A stretch of 64,000 nucleotides of DNA from Azospirillum sp. B510. Its GTDB lineage: Bacteria > Pseudomonadota > Alphaproteobacteria > Azospirillales > Azospirillaceae. A program made the translations under genes and the position numbers. Under the pieces are notes generated by a model that did no database searches, was not told the origin of the DNA, and saw nothing but the letters and a program-made list of their open reading frames with translations. The stretch covers positions 456,001-520,000 of the forward strand of contig NC_013854.1 of the NCBI RefSeq assembly GCF_000010725.1, written 5' to 3'. Within the stretch, counting starts at the first letter, position 1; the number at the start of each line of letters is the position of its first letter. Below, piece by piece: positions 63,890 to 64,000 of this stretch.

Positions 63890-64000
63890 ATGCCTCTCCA
63901 TCTCATCAAGCTCGCCGTCGGTGTCCGCGACCTCGATCATCTGGCGGAGCTTCAGGACCGCCGCGCCACGACGGCGACCGGCCAGACCAGAATCCCGGTC
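63890..64000 (+). CDS. DUF1489 family protein, N-terminal fragment
   Basis: 37 codons before the right edge: MPLHLIKLAVGVRDLDHLAE... matches the start of the DUF1489 family, small alphaproteobacterial proteins of unknown function. ATG 63890 gives the family N-terminus; ATG 63881 is in frame upstream. 39 bp after the channel gene. Cut by the window edge. Confidence 0.7.
   Translation, partial: MPLHLIKLAVGVRDLDHLAELQDRRATTATGQTRIPV

Overview
The window is about 70% GC. Its gene content and synteny point to an alphaproteobacterium of the Rhodospirillales, most likely Azospirillum or a close relative (inference). The clues are a hemD-hemC pair next to a COG4223/Mic60-like gene, a polyhydroxybutyrate phasin, the cycM / kdsB-pheA divergon, the prkA-yeaH-spoVR operon, c-di-GMP proteins, and codons that end almost always in G or C. 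No phage, insertion sequence, CRISPR array or replication origin is visible. This looks like ordinary chromosomal backbone.

Layout. 1-4.5 kb: Mic60-like gene (cut by the edge), hemD, hemC, then tsaD and gpsA on the other strand. 4.5-11.3 kb: a WYL regulator with a VOC protein and a striking operator-like palindrome, an orphan error-prone polymerase dnaE2, two adjacent membrane/coiled-coil genes that appear to be diverged paralogues, and a response-regulator diguanylate cyclase. 11.6-20 kb: kup, small unknowns, hslO, the argD-argF pair, a lone ABC-2 permease, recX and rpmB. 20-31.5 kb, nearly all on the minus strand: phasin, meaB, a complete Yej-type oligopeptide ABC importer with two substrate-binding proteins (yejA x2, yejB, yejE, yejF), an unknown, and hisN.

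31.7-37.5 kb: nudC, a small unknown, pheA, kdsB, cytochrome c (cycM), a DUF4743 Nudix hydrolase and a single-domain response regulator. 37.5-44.3 kb: a 0.9-kb leader region and then prkA-yeaH-spoVR, a stress-kinase module, followed by an FkbM methyltransferase. 44.4-52.4 kb: a PilZ protein, a serine-hydrolase/beta-lactamase family protein, fadD-acyP, two unknowns, lipB, tRNA-Leu(GAG), a small membrane protein and a STAS protein. 52.7-58.1 kb: mgtE, a probable 50-residue gene, then a TPP riboswitch controlling thiO-thiS-thiG, a thioesterase and a secreted unknown. 58.2-64 kb: a DUF4139 protein, two tiny genes, an OmpR-type regulator, a DsbA-fold isomerase, a potassium channel and the start of a DUF1489 gene.

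Functional links. thiO, thiS and thiG build the thiazole half of thiamine under a riboswitch whose 3' end carries the thiO ribosome binding site. hemC and hemD are consecutive tetrapyrrole steps. argD and argF are translationally coupled. The phasin gene has TTGC-N3-GCAA-type sites typical of PhaR control. The least explained items are the paralogous pair at 8990-10122, the CGTACG-saturated hemD, the hairpin between hisN and nudC, and the family of CCCTCTCC/GGAGAGGG intergenic palindromes.
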